The translations under genes and the position numbers were made by a program. Below the pieces are notes generated by a model, which worked only from the letters and a program-made list of their open reading frames with translations, did no database searches and had not been told where the DNA came from. A stretch of 64,000 nucleotides of DNA. It comes from Arthrobacter sp. M4 (lineage in GTDB: Bacteria > Actinomycetota > Actinomycetes > Actinomycetales > Micrococcaceae). Where the stretch lies: assembly GCF_020251205.1 (NCBI RefSeq), contig NZ_JAIWYX010000011.1, positions 35,541 through 99,540 on the forward strand. Reading direction: 5' to 3'. The first letter of the stretch is position 1, and every line of letters begins with the position of its first letter. Positions 50,221-59,292 of this stretch are shown here, piece after piece.

Positions 50221-51494
50221 ACACCATAGAAAAGTCGCCGGTGACCGAACTGGTAGAAACCACCGGGCATGCAGGATCCGAATGGCTTGCCCGCTACTCC
50301 TCTTCCCTGATGGGGGTTTTCGGCACACCCCAGCGGGTGCTGGTCCGTGGCGCTGGTTGCCTCGTATGGGACGCGGACGGCAAGGAGTACCTGGACCTGC
50401 TCGGCGGTATCGCCGTGAACGCGCTCGGCCACGCCCACCCCTTCGTGACCTCGGTCATCTCCAGCCAGTTGGCCACCCTGGGCCATGTGTCCAACTTCTT
50501 CACCAGCCCCACGCAGGTGGCGCTCGCCGAGAAGCTGCTGGCCATCAGCAACGCGCCAGCCGGTTCCAAGGTGTTCTTCGCGAATTCCGGAACCGAGGCA
50601 AACGAGGCTGCCTTTAAACTTGCCCGTCGCAACGGTGGTGCGGGGGAGTCGGGCGGAACGCCTCGCACCAAGATCATTGCCTTGGAGGGCGCCTTCCACG
50701 GCCGCACCATGGGAGCCCTCGCGCTGACGGCCAAGGAGGCCTATCGGACGCCGTTTGAACCACTTCCCGGCGGTGTGGTACACATCCCGTTCGGCGACAT
50801 CGATGCCCTGCGTGCCGCCGTCGATAACACCACCGCGGCAGTTTTCCTGGAGCCGATCCAGGGTGAGGCCGGCGTCCGGCCGCTCAGCACGGAGTACCTG
50901 AAGATCGCCCGAGAGGTCACCACTGCCGCCGGTGCGCTGCTCATCCTGGACGAAGTCCAAACGGGCATCGGCCGCACCGGCAAATGGCTGGCCAGCGAGG
51001 ATTCCGGCATCGTTCCGGACGCGATCACGCTGGCAAAGGGACTCGGCGGCGGCTTCCCGATCGGTGCCCTCATCACGTTCGGCGAGAAGACGTCGTCGCT
51101 GTTGACGCCGGGGCAGCACGGCACAACCTTCGGCGGAAACCCGGTGGCCACAGCCGCTGCTCTGGCGACGCTTCACGCCGTCGAAAGCCAGGGCGTCTTG
51201 GAGAACGTCCGCACGGTCGGTGCGTATCTGCGCAGGGAGCTTGCCGACGTCGACGGCGTCACGGAAGTTCGCGGTGACGGCCTCCTGATCGGGTTCGACC
51301 TGGACGCCGACATCGCCCCCGCCATGGTGACCGCCGGCCTGGAAGCCGGCTTCATCATCAACAGCCCGGGGCCGCGGACAATCCGGATCGCCCCGCCGCT
51401 CATCCTGACGCAGGAGCAAGCGGACCGCTTCCTGGCGGCCCTGCCGGAACTGATCGCTACGGCGAAAGCCCAGACCACAAAGGACGCCAAGTGA
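50217..51494 (+). CDS. argD: Acetylornithine transaminase
   Basis: A 425-residue class III PLP aminotransferase. The PLP Lys is in ITLAKGLGGGFPIGA, and FFANSGTEANEAAFKLAR and LDEVQTGIGRTG are typical. It makes N-acetylornithine from the semialdehyde. Start and stop overlap argB and argF by four bases each. Confidence 0.97.
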   Translation: MNTIEKSPVTELVETTGHAGSEWLARYSSSLMGVFGTPQRVLVRGAGCLVWDADGKEYLDLLGGIAVNALGHAHPFVTSVISSQLATLGHVSNFFTSPTQVALAEKLLAISNAPAGSKVFFANSGTEANEAAFKLARRNGGAGESGGTPRTKIIALEGAFHGRTMGALALTAKEAYRTPFEPLPGGVVHIPFGDIDALRAAVDNTTAAVFLEPIQGEAGVRPLSTEYLKIAREVTTAAGALLILDEVQTGIGRTGKWLASEDSGIVPDAITLAKGLGGGFPIGALITFGEKTSSLLTPGQHGTTFGGNPVATAAALATLHAVESQGVLENVRTVGAYLRRELADVDGVTEVRGDGLLIGFDLDADIAPAMVTAGLEAGFIINSPGPRTIRIAPPLILTQEQADRFLAALPELIATAKAQTTKDAK

Positions 51495-52483
51495 CCCGCC
51501 ACTTCCTCAAGGACACGGACCTGACCCCCGCCGAGCAGGAGGAGGTCCTGAACCTCGCAGCCCGCATGAAGGCGGCGCCTTACAGCGTGCAGCCGTTCGC
51601 GGCGGACGGCGCCGGGCGCAAGACCGTTGCCGTCATCTTCGACAAGACCTCAACCCGGACGCGGGTGTCGTTCGCCGCCGGCATCGCGGAGATGGGTGGC
51701 AACGCCTTGATCATCAACCCGGGCGAGGCGCAGATCGGGCACAAGGAGTCCGTCGAAGATACGGCCAAGGTGCTGGAGCGCATGGTGTCCACCATCGTGT
51801 GGCGGACGGGCGCGCACCAGGGTCTGGTGGACATGGCTGCGAACTCCCGCGTGCCCGTGATCAACGCCTTGTGCGACGACTACCACCCCTGCCAGCTGCT
51901 CGCGGACCTGCTCACGGTAAAGGAATACAAAGGCCGCCTTACGGGCCTCACTATGAGCTACCTCGGCGACGCTGCCAACAACATGGCCAACTCGTACCTG
52001 TTGGCCGGTGTCACAGCTGGTATGCACGTCCGGATCTGCGGACCGGAAGGCTATCTGCCGGCAACGGATATCGTCTCAGCCGCGGAAGCGCGCGCGGCGG
52101 AGACCGGCGGCTCGGTGCTGATCACCACGGACCCTGCCGAGGCCCTTGCAGGTGCCGACGTGGTTGCGACGGACACGTGGGTGTCCATGGGCCAGGAGGC
52201 GGAAAAGGAGACCCGGCTGCAGCTATTCCGCGACTACTCAGTGGACGAGTCCGCCATGGCCCAGGCCGCACCTGATGCTGTTGTCCTGCATTGCCTGCCC
52301 GCATACCGCGGCTACGAAATCTCCGCCGGTGTCATCGACGGACCGCAGTCCATCGTTTGGGACGAGGCGGAAAACCGCCTGCACGCCCAGAAGGCACTGA
52401 TGGCCTGGCTGATGCACCACTCCGGACTGGCCGTCGTCGAAGGCCTCGCGCCGGTTGAGCTTGTGCAGGAGAGCGCCCAGTAG
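51491..52483 (+). CDS. argF: Ornithine carbamoyltransferase
   Basis: A 330-residue transferase that makes citrulline. Carbamoyl-phosphate binding motif STRTR is in FDKTSTRTRVSF, and the ornithine-side Cys is in HCLPAYRGYE. FMGDAANN is replaced by YLGDAANNMANS. It overlaps argD and shares one base with argR. Confidence 0.97.
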   Translation: MTRHFLKDTDLTPAEQEEVLNLAARMKAAPYSVQPFAADGAGRKTVAVIFDKTSTRTRVSFAAGIAEMGGNALIINPGEAQIGHKESVEDTAKVLERMVSTIVWRTGAHQGLVDMAANSRVPVINALCDDYHPCQLLADLLTVKEYKGRLTGLTMSYLGDAANNMANSYLLAGVTAGMHVRICGPEGYLPATDIVSAAEARAAETGGSVLITTDPAEALAGADVVATDTWVSMGQEAEKETRLQLFRDYSVDESAMAQAAPDAVVLHCLPAYRGYEISAGVIDGPQSIVWDEAENRLHAQKALMAWLMHHSGLAVVEGLAPVELVQESAQ

Positions 52484-53019
52484 TGACTACCCAACCGGCG
52501 ACGCCGGGAGCCAGCCCGGCCACCAAGACGGCGCGGCAGGCGCGGATCACCGCGATCCTGACCGGTGAGTCCGTGCGGTCGCAAGCCGAGCTCGCGGCGC
52601 TGCTTGCCGACGACGGCGTCCAGGTCACCCAGGCGACACTGTCGCGGGACCTCGTGGAACTCGGTGCCGTTCGCGTTCGCGGAAAAGATGGCGCACTCGT
52701 CTACGCCGTCCCGGGGGAAGGCGGCGAACGCGCCGCGCGGAGTGGCGTCACCCAGGAAATCCTGGACGCGCGGCTCAGCCGGCTGTGCGGAGAGCTCCTG
52801 GTGACCGCCGAAGCATCGGGGAATATGGTGGTCCTGCGCACACCGCCCGGCGCGGCTAACTTCCTGGCCCTGGCCATCGACCACTCGGTGATGCCAAGCG
52901 TATTGGGAACCATAGCGGGGGATGACACCATCCTGCTGGTCGCCCGGGACCCCGACGGCGGAGCGGACCTGGCGGCGCGCTTCCTGCGGTTTGCCGAAGA
53001 AGCCGGCACCGGCGCGTAG
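52483..53019 (+). CDS. argR: Arginine repressor
   Basis: A 178-residue regulator with an N-terminal winged helix (RQARITAILTGESVRSQAEL, QATLSRDLVELGAVRV) and a C-terminal oligomerisation and arginine-binding domain (GTIAGDDTILLVARDPDGG). The GTG at 52483 overlaps the last base of argF. It is expected to bind the boxes before argC, closing an autoregulatory loop. A 71-bp gap separates it from argG. Confidence 0.95.
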   Translation: MTTQPATPGASPATKTARQARITAILTGESVRSQAELAALLADDGVQVTQATLSRDLVELGAVRVRGKDGALVYAVPGEGGERAARSGVTQEILDARLSRLCGELLVTAEASGNMVVLRTPPGAANFLALAIDHSVMPSVLGTIAGDDTILLVARDPDGGADLAARFLRFAEEAGTGA

Positions 53020-53090
53020 CCGGCTGTGCCGCAGCCGCACCTGAGCATTGATAATCAACAAGTCCAAAGAAACAACAAAGGAGCACTCCT

Positions 53091-54296
53091 GTGACTGAGC
53101 GCATTGTTCTGGCCTACTCCGGTGGCCTTGATACTTCTGTGGCCATCGGCTGGATCGGTGAAGCAACCGGCGCCGAGGTCATCGCCGTTGCCGTCGACGT
53201 CGGACAGGGCGGCGAGTCGCTGGAGACGATTCGCCAGCGCGCTCTCGGTTGCGGCGCCGTCGAGGCCTACGTTGCCGACGCCCGTGACGAGTTCGCCAAC
53301 GAGTACTGCGTGCCGACCCTGAAGGCCAACGGCCTTTACCAGGGCCACTACCCGCTGGTGTCCGCTATCTCCCGCCCGGTCATCGTGAAGCACCTGGTTA
53401 AGGCCGCCCGCGAATTCGGCGCCAGCACGGTGGCCCACGGCTGCACCGGCAAGGGCAACGACCAGGTCCGCTTCGAAGTCGGCATCCAGACCCTGGGACC
53501 GGACCTGAAGTGCATCGCACCGGTTCGTGACCTGGCCCTGACCCGCGACAAGGCCATTGCCTTCGCAGAGGAAAAGGGACTGCCGATCGAGACCACCAAA
53601 AAGAACCCGTACTCCATCGACCAGAACGTATGGGGCCGCGCGGTTGAAACCGGCTACCTGGAAGACATCTGGAACGCCCCCACCAAGGACATCTACGACT
53701 ACACCGCCACACCGGAATTCCCGCCGGCACCAGACGAGGTCACCATCTCCTTCGAGGCCGGTGTCCCCGTAGCCGTAGATGGCGTCAAACACACTCCGCT
53801 GCAGATCATCCAGGAGCTCAACCGCCGCGCCGGTGCCCAGGGTGTTGGCCGCATCGACGTTGTCGAGGACCGCCTGGTAGGCATCAAGTCCCGCGAAATC
53901 TATGAGGCACCCGGTGCAATGGCGCTGATCACCGCCCACAAGCACCTCGAGGACGTGACCATCGAGCGCGAGCAGGCCCGCTTCAAGGCGACGGTGGGCC
54001 AGCGCTGGGCCGAACTGGTCTACGACGGCCAGTGGTTCTCCCCGCTGAAGCGCTCACTTGACGTGTTCATCGACGACACCCAGAAGTATGTCTCCGGCGA
54101 CATCCGCATGGTCCTCCACGGAGGCCAGGCCATCGTCAACGGCCGCCGTTCCGAGACCTCGCTGTACGATTTCTCCCTGGCCACCTACGACACCGGCGAC
54201 ACGTTCGACCAGTCCAACGCCAAGGGTTTCATCGAGATTTGGGGCATGGCGTCCAAGGTTGCTTCCGGCCGTGACCTGCGGGTTGAGGGCAAGTGA
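53091..54296 (+). CDS. argG: Argininosuccinate synthase
   Basis: A 401-residue ATP-dependent ligase joining citrulline and aspartate. The PP-loop is AYSGGLDTSVAIGW, and GCTGKGNDQVRFEV is another signature. The start has GGAG upstream. The stop overlaps argH. Confidence 0.98.
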   Translation: MTERIVLAYSGGLDTSVAIGWIGEATGAEVIAVAVDVGQGGESLETIRQRALGCGAVEAYVADARDEFANEYCVPTLKANGLYQGHYPLVSAISRPVIVKHLVKAAREFGASTVAHGCTGKGNDQVRFEVGIQTLGPDLKCIAPVRDLALTRDKAIAFAEEKGLPIETTKKNPYSIDQNVWGRAVETGYLEDIWNAPTKDIYDYTATPEFPPAPDEVTISFEAGVPVAVDGVKHTPLQIIQELNRRAGAQGVGRIDVVEDRLVGIKSREIYEAPGAMALITAHKHLEDVTIEREQARFKATVGQRWAELVYDGQWFSPLKRSLDVFIDDTQKYVSGDIRMVLHGGQAIVNGRRSETSLYDFSLATYDTGDTFDQSNAKGFIEIWGMASKVASGRDLRVEGK

Positions 54297-55765
54297 CTTC
54301 CGTGGACCCACGGACACCGGGGTCCCCGGCCGAGCCAAGCGAGGTTGGGGAGCGTTCGGCAACCAACGAAGGCGCCCTCTGGGGAGGCCGGTTTGCAGGC
54401 GGCCCCGCTGATGCGTTGGCGGCGCTGAGCAAGTCGACCCACTTCGACTGGCGGCTCGCCCGGTACGACATTGCCGGTTCCAAGGCTCACGCCCGGGTGC
54501 TGCACAAGGCTGGACTCCTTGACGACGCCGAGTTGGAAGGCATGCTCAAAGCCCTCAGCCAGCTGGACGAGGACGTTGCCAGCGGAGCCTACCAGCCGGC
54601 CGAATCGGATGAGGACGTACACGGTTCCCTGGAACGCGGCCTGATCGAGCGTGCAGGGCCCCAGTTGGGCGGGAAGCTTCGCGCCGGACGTTCCCGCAAT
54701 GACCAGGTGGCCACGCTCGGACGCATGTTCCTGCGAGAGCACGCAAGAGTCATCGCCCGCGGCGTACTGGACACCATCGACGCCCTGGTGGCCCAGGCCA
54801 AGGCCCACCATGGTGTGGCAATGCCCGGTCGGACACACCTGCAGCACGCCCAGCCCGTCCTGCTGAGCCACCACCTGCTTGCCCATGCCTGGGCCCTGCT
54901 CCGTGATGTGCAGCGGCTGCAGGACTGGGACAAGCGCGCGGGTGTTTCCCCGTACGGTTCCGGTGCCCTGGCAGGATCGTCGCTCGGGCTCGACCCCGAG
55001 GCCGTCGCGGCGGACCTTGGTTTCTACTCTGCCGTGCACAACTCGATTGACGGCACTGCCTCGCGTGACGTGTTCGCCGAGTTCGCTTGGGTGTGCTCCA
55101 TGATCGGCGTGGACTTGTCCCGCATATCCGAAGAGGTGATCTTCTGGGCCACCAAGGAGTTCTCCTTCGTGACCCTGCACGACTCGTACTCCACGGGATC
55201 GTCGATCATGCCGCAGAAGAAGAACCCGGACGTTGCCGAACTCGCCCGCGGCAAGGCAGGACGCCTGATCGGCAACCTGTCCGGCCTGCTGGCGACGCTC
55301 AAGGGCCTGCCGCTCGCGTACAACCGCGACCTGCAGGAGGACAAGGAGCCGGTGTTCGACGCCGCCGACACGCTGGAGCTTCTGCTTCCTGCGGTGTCCG
55401 GCATGATCGCTACGCTCACGTTCAACACCGAACGCATGGCATCGCTGGCGCCGCAAGGGTTTGCCCTCGCAACGGACATCGCAGAATGGCTGGTCCGCCA
55501 GGGTGTGCCGTTCCGCGAGGCGCACGAGCTGTCGGGCGCCGCCGTCAAGCAGGCCGAGGGCCGGGGCGTCGAGCTCTGGGACCTGAGCGACGAGGAATAC
55601 GCGGCAATTTCGGAGCACCTGACGCCTGAGGTTCGCACCGTCCTCAGCACGGAGGGGTCGCTCAACAGCCGCAAGTCACAGGGCGGAACGGCGCCTGCCG
55701 CCGTCGACCGCCAGTTCGCGGCACTTGAGGCGGAACTGGAATCGGCCCGGGAATACGCCGGCTAA
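54293..55765 (+). CDS. argH: Argininosuccinate lyase
   Basis: A 490-residue fumarase-superfamily lyase that releases arginine and fumarate. The signature GSSIMPQKKNPDVAEL carries the catalytic Ser loop. SRNDQVAT and GYTHLQ-like GRTHLQHAQP are also present. The N-terminus has about 25 extra residues before ALWGGRFAGGP. It is the last gene of the arg operon and a strong hairpin follows. Confidence 0.97.
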   Translation: MTSVDPRTPGSPAEPSEVGERSATNEGALWGGRFAGGPADALAALSKSTHFDWRLARYDIAGSKAHARVLHKAGLLDDAELEGMLKALSQLDEDVASGAYQPAESDEDVHGSLERGLIERAGPQLGGKLRAGRSRNDQVATLGRMFLREHARVIARGVLDTIDALVAQAKAHHGVAMPGRTHLQHAQPVLLSHHLLAHAWALLRDVQRLQDWDKRAGVSPYGSGALAGSSLGLDPEAVAADLGFYSAVHNSIDGTASRDVFAEFAWVCSMIGVDLSRISEEVIFWATKEFSFVTLHDSYSTGSSIMPQKKNPDVAELARGKAGRLIGNLSGLLATLKGLPLAYNRDLQEDKEPVFDAADTLELLLPAVSGMIATLTFNTERMASLAPQGFALATDIAEWLVRQGVPFREAHELSGAAVKQAEGRGVELWDLSDEEYAAISEHLTPEVRTVLSTEGSLNSRKSQGGTAPAAVDRQFAALEAELESAREYAG

Positions 55766-55787
55766 GGCAGCCCACCGCGAGTGAGCA

Positions 55788-55825
55788 CTTCGCGGCAGTG
55801 TTTGCCCCCAAACACTGCCGCGAAG
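55788..55825 (+). terminator. Terminator hairpin after argH
   Basis: A 17-bp perfect stem (arm starting CTTCGCGGCAGTG) with a 4-base CCCC loop lies 22 bp after the argH stop. There is only a short T-containing tail (CTCTTCC). Confidence 0.8.
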
Positions 55826-55865
55826 CGCTCTTCCGTTGACCGGCATGCCGCTGTCCAGTGCCAGC

Positions 55866-55871
55866 TAGGAT
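55866..55871 (+). promoter_or_regulatory. -10 element for leaderless mycothiol-enzyme gene
   Basis: TAGGAT ends 6 bases before the ATG at 55878. Confidence 0.5.
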
Positions 55872-55877
55872 GGCCGC

Positions 55878-56615
55878 ATGACTGAGATCACACGCACCGC
55901 CCTCCGTGACGCGCTCCACGAAGCTGCCAGCGTCGTCATCAGCATCGTCGGCAAACTCGACGATGATGCCATCAAAGCCCCCTCCGAATTGCCCGGCTGG
56001 ACCCGTGGCCACGTGCTCGCCCATATCGCGGGAATCTCCAACGCCATGGCGCGCCAGTTGGAGTTCGCTGCGCGCGGAGAACGGATAGAGCTATACGACG
56101 GCGGCTATGAAGGGCGGACCAAAGCCATTGAGCTCGCCGCGGGGCACAGTCTCGAGGAGCACCGGGCGGCTGTTTCAGAAGGCATATCCCGCGCGCTGAA
56201 CGCCTTCGACGCCCTGGATGAATCTGGCTGGAACAGGCCAATCAGCTATTGTGACGGCACGGTGTTCGACGGCGGACTGGCCCTTTGGCGTGAACTCGTC
56301 ATCCATGCCAGCGACTTGGGGACTGGGCGCGGCCCGGAGACATGGAGCCGCACCTTCTGCGGACACCTTGTGCGTTTCCTTGAAGCGCGGGTCCCAGCCG
56401 ACTACCGCTTGGTGTTGCAGCCAACGGGCCTGCCCCAGAGCACTATCGGTACCGGCCACACCTCGATTGTGGTTACTGGCATGCTGACAGACATCGCGGC
56501 CTGGCTGGCCGGCCGTACGCCATCACTGGGCAGCCTGCGCGCTTCTGCCGCGGCCGACGGCGTCGAGTTGCCTGAGCTGCTTCCCTGGCCTGCCGGAGTG
56601 CCTGCAGCCAGTTAG
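55878..56615 (+). CDS. Maleylpyruvate isomerase-family mycothiol-dependent enzyme (DinB-like)
   Basis: A 245-residue protein of the DinB/mycothiol-dependent maleylpyruvate isomerase family. LPGWTRGHVLAHIAG, which carries the first metal His, is the signature; LALWRELVIHASDLG carries a second. The family uses mycothiol or metal to isomerise or conjugate small molecules. The true substrate is unknown. Its stop overlaps that of the converging Ada-AlkA gene by 4 bp. A leaderless promoter is visible. Confidence 0.87.
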   Translation: MTEITRTALRDALHEAASVVISIVGKLDDDAIKAPSELPGWTRGHVLAHIAGISNAMARQLEFAARGERIELYDGGYEGRTKAIELAAGHSLEEHRAAVSEGISRALNAFDALDESGWNRPISYCDGTVFDGGLALWRELVIHASDLGTGRGPETWSRTFCGHLVRFLEARVPADYRLVLQPTGLPQSTIGTGHTSIVVTGMLTDIAAWLAGRTPSLGSLRASAAADGVELPELLPWPAGVPAAS

Positions 56616-58276
56616 CTCCGCTCGGCTGCGACGGCGCCGCTGGCTGCACGCCACAGGTGCATCGTGGCGTATGACCGCCACGGACTGCACTCTTCGAATT
56701 CGGGGCTCAGTGACTCCTGGAAGGGCAGCCTCCTGGCACCGTTGCGAACGGCCGCGTCGTTAGCCAGGAACACGTCCGGTGCTCCGAGGACCCGCATGGC
56801 CACGTAGCCCACTGTCCACGGACCGATGCCCGGTACAGGCAGGAGCTTGGCCCGCAGGCTGCCCAATTCGTCGCCGTACCCAATGTCCAGTCGTCCCGAG
56901 GCGAGACCTTCGGCGACGGCAAGCACCGACTCCGTCCGCCGTCGCGGACCGCGGAGTAGCTCGCTGCCAAATTCCGCGATCTGGGCGGCAGTTGGGAACA
57001 ATCGGGTGAGCGGCGCGTCCACATGCTCCGGCGAGTTATCGGCTTCCTCGACTGAGCCGCCGTCGTTGATGTCCGGGCCGGCGACGCTGACCGCCCCGAG
57101 TGCCGCTCCCGCCGTCGCTGGTGACCCAGATCCGGCAAGCCGCGTCAGCGCCGTCCGCGCGGCAGGGACGCTGATTTGTTGGCCCACCATGGCCCGGATC
57201 AGCAGTTCCTGGGGATCGACGGCGCCCGGCACCCGGATGCCCGGATGTCGCCGCACCGAACTTTTCAGGCGCGGGTCGCCGCGAAGGACATCGTCGACGG
57301 CGACTGGATCCGCATCGAGGTCAAACAACCTCCTGATCCGGCTCAGCAGGGGTTGCAGATCACGCAGGTCCGTGGTCCGCAGTTCAGCCGTTAGTGGAGA
57401 ACCCGCCTGGGCAGGCTTGAAGTTGACGCGAAAAGCCGCCTCGCCATGGGGAAGACGCAATGTTCTGGAGTAGTGCGCCGTCCCGCCGTCGCCACTGTCG
57501 GCTGTTTGGGCATCTTCAATGCCGGGAATGGCACGCGCTGCAAGGAACGCGAAGATTCCGGCATCGATGGGCTCCCGACAGGGCAGGGTGACTGTCAGCG
57601 CGGCGGACGGTTGCACGGCGGACGGTTGTACGGCGGACGGTGGCGCGGCGACAGCGGACTGCGCTGTGGATGGATGCGCGGCCGAGGGGATCATGGCCAA
57701 GGGGGAGCGTGACAGCGCGCTGCTAGCCGCCGATCGCATCTCTGATGGTGTTAGTGCGAACACCTCGGAAATGGTGTCGTTAAACTGCCGCACGCTGTTG
57801 AAGCCCGCGGCGAAGGCCACGTCGGCAATGCCAAGTTCGGTGGACACCAGAAGGGTCCTGGCCGTTTGCGCCCTGCTGGCCCGCGCGAGGGCCAGGGGTC
57901 CGGCACCCAGTTCATGGCCCAGGATGCGGTTCAATTGCCGCGTCGAGTAGCCCAGCCGGGTGGCCAGGCCGCCCACGCCTTCACGATCCACTACTCCGTC
58001 GCCGATGAGCCTCATGGCCCGGCCCGCGACGTCCGAGCGCAGGTTCCAGGCCGGCGTCCCGGGAACGGCCTCAGGCAGGCATCTCTTGCACGCCCTGAAC
58101 CCGGCCTCGTGCGCCGCGGCCGAGGTCTCGAAGAAGACCACGTTCCGGGCCTTTGGTGTGCGGGCAGGGCAGGACGGGCGGCAATAGATGCCGGTGGAAC
58201 GCACCGCCGTCACAAACTGTCCGTCAAAGCGGGATTCCCTCGCATCGATGGCGCGGTAACGCTGCCAAAAGTCCAT
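56612..58276 (-). CDS. Ada-type methylation sensor fused to AlkA DNA glycosylase
   Basis: A 554-residue fusion. Residues 1-75 are the Ada zinc domain with Cys32, Cys36, Cys63 and Cys66 (GIYCRPSCPAR, FRACKRC), in which one Cys accepts methyl from phosphotriesters. An AraC helix-turn-helix follows (about 85-185, DVAFAAGFNSVRQFND). After an Ala/Ser linker come the AlkA N-domain and HhH-GPD glycosylase (about 230-554, LIRAMVGQQISV, LLPVPGIGPWT and catalytic Asp in VFLANDAAVR). The methylated sensor likely activates its own gene. No Ogt-type methyltransferase domain is present. The ATG follows GAGGA. Confidence 0.94.
   Translation of the reverse strand: MDFWQRYRAIDARESRFDGQFVTAVRSTGIYCRPSCPARTPKARNVVFFETSAAAHEAGFRACKRCLPEAVPGTPAWNLRSDVAGRAMRLIGDGVVDREGVGGLATRLGYSTRQLNRILGHELGAGPLALARASRAQTARTLLVSTELGIADVAFAAGFNSVRQFNDTISEVFALTPSEMRSAASSALSRSPLAMIPSAAHPSTAQSAVAAPPSAVQPSAVQPSAALTVTLPCREPIDAGIFAFLAARAIPGIEDAQTADSGDGGTAHYSRTLRLPHGEAAFRVNFKPAQAGSPLTAELRTTDLRDLQPLLSRIRRLFDLDADPVAVDDVLRGDPRLKSSVRRHPGIRVPGAVDPQELLIRAMVGQQISVPAARTALTRLAGSGSPATAGAALGAVSVAGPDINDGGSVEEADNSPEHVDAPLTRLFPTAAQIAEFGSELLRGPRRRTESVLAVAEGLASGRLDIGYGDELGSLRAKLLPVPGIGPWTVGYVAMRVLGAPDVFLANDAAVRNGARRLPFQESLSPEFEECSPWRSYATMHLWRAASGAVAAERS
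57601..57645 (+). repeat. 15-bp tandem repeat in the Ada-AlkA linker
   Basis: Three 15-bp units, the first two nearly identical (CGGCGGACGGTTGCA), encode AVQPS-like repeats in the linker between the sensor and glycosylase parts. Confidence 0.8.
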
Positions 58277-58344
58277 GGAAATATCCTCGCAGTGGGACCG
58301 GACCCCGGCTAGCGGAAATCGGACATCAGCCTTGGGTCCTTTGC

Positions 58345-58350
58345 TAGGGT
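58345..58350 (+). promoter_or_regulatory. -10 element for leaderless mpg
   Basis: TAGGGT ends 6 bases before the GTG at 58357. Confidence 0.5.
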
Positions 58351-58356
58351 CTAAAC

Positions 58357-59052
58357 GTGGCCACCGGACATACGTTCACCGGTCGCCCGGCAGGCGGCGC
58401 CTCCGGGCTCAGCGGGCGTGCCCTGCGGGAGACGCTCGCACAGGACGGCCGGCAGGTCGCCAAGCTGCTCCTGGGCAGTTTCGTGACACACCACTCGCCG
58501 GAAGGCAGTGTGACCATCAGGCTCACGGAAGTCGAGGCCTATTTTGGTCCCCGGGATTCAGCCGACCCCGATCCGGGATCGCACACTTACCGGGGCAAGA
58601 CTGCGCGAAACTGGCCAATGTTCGGTCCGCCCGGCCATCTCTACGTGTACTTCACGTACGGCATGCACTTTTGCGCCAATATCGTTTGCGGCCCGGAGGG
58701 TACGGCGTCCGCGATCCTGCTTCGCGCCGGAGAAGTTGTGGCAGGAAGCAGCCTTGCCGCGAGCCGGCGCAGTGCTTCCCGCAGGCACAGCGACCTCGCC
58801 AGCGGCCCTGCCCGCCTCGCCTCAGCCCTGGGACTAACGACGGCGGACAGCGGCCGTGATGTCCTGGCGCCACCATTCGGCCTCGAGCTAGCCAGGGAAC
58901 CCGCGCCGGACGACGTCGTGGTCTCCGGTCCGCGCGTCGGTGTGGCTGGCGAGGGTGGGTCCATGGACTATCCCTGGCGTTTCTGGCTCGACGGCGACCC
59001 TACCGTCTCCCGCTACAAAGCTGCCCGCCCCAGATCCGGACCTGCGACGTAA
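58357..59052 (+). CDS. mpg: DNA-3-methyladenine glycosylase, AAG/MPG family
   Basis: A 231-residue base-excision glycosylase of the AAG fold. RLTEVEAYFG contains the catalytic Glu, and DPGSHTYRGKT and YVYFTYGMHFCANIV are the signatures. It removes 3-methyladenine, hypoxanthine and related lesions. The GTG start is supported by a -10 six bases upstream. It is divergent from the Ada-AlkA gene, so two unrelated alkyl-base glycosylases sit back to back. The C-terminal end runs close to a 116-bp tandem duplication. Confidence 0.93.
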   Translation: MATGHTFTGRPAGGASGLSGRALRETLAQDGRQVAKLLLGSFVTHHSPEGSVTIRLTEVEAYFGPRDSADPDPGSHTYRGKTARNWPMFGPPGHLYVYFTYGMHFCANIVCGPEGTASAILLRAGEVVAGSSLAASRRSASRRHSDLASGPARLASALGLTTADSGRDVLAPPFGLELAREPAPDDVVVSGPRVGVAGEGGSMDYPWRFWLDGDPTVSRYKAARPRSGPAT

Positions 59053-59060
59053 GCCGGGGT

Positions 59061-59292
59061 CCGACCAGCTTGTTGGGGTCAGGCCGCCCAGCCAGCGGAG
59101 GATACCGCCAGGCGTTCCTGCAGCAACCCGCGTACGGCTGGCCACTCGTTCTCCAAGACGGAGAAGACAGCCGGGTCCGGCCAGCTTGTTGGGGTCAGGC
59201 CGCCCAGCCAGCGGAGGATACCGTCAGGCGTTCCTGCAGCAACCCGCGTAGGGCTGGCCACTCGTTCTCCAAGATGGAGAAGACAGCCGTGT
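59061..59292. repeat. 116-bp tandem duplication covering the GNAT gene's 3' end
   Basis: Two copies (59061-59176 and 59177-59292) differ at 5 of 116 bases. The right copy encodes the last 32 residues and stop of the GNAT protein on the minus strand. The left copy encodes a near-identical tail with its own stop at 59079 but in a shifted frame (116 is not a multiple of 3), so it is untranslated as part of the gene. Confidence 0.93.

Noticed and set aside
49974..51419. 481-residue open frame opposite argB/argD
   Set aside because: It runs antisense through two certain arginine genes and has no protein-like composition.
54185..55618. 477-residue open frame opposite argH
   Set aside because: Shadow of argH; no recognisable motif.
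58888..59145. Minus-strand 85-codon frame over the mpg end and left repeat copy
   Set aside because: Its similarity to GNAT sequence comes only from the 116-bp duplication, in a wrong frame; the rest is the shadow of mpg.
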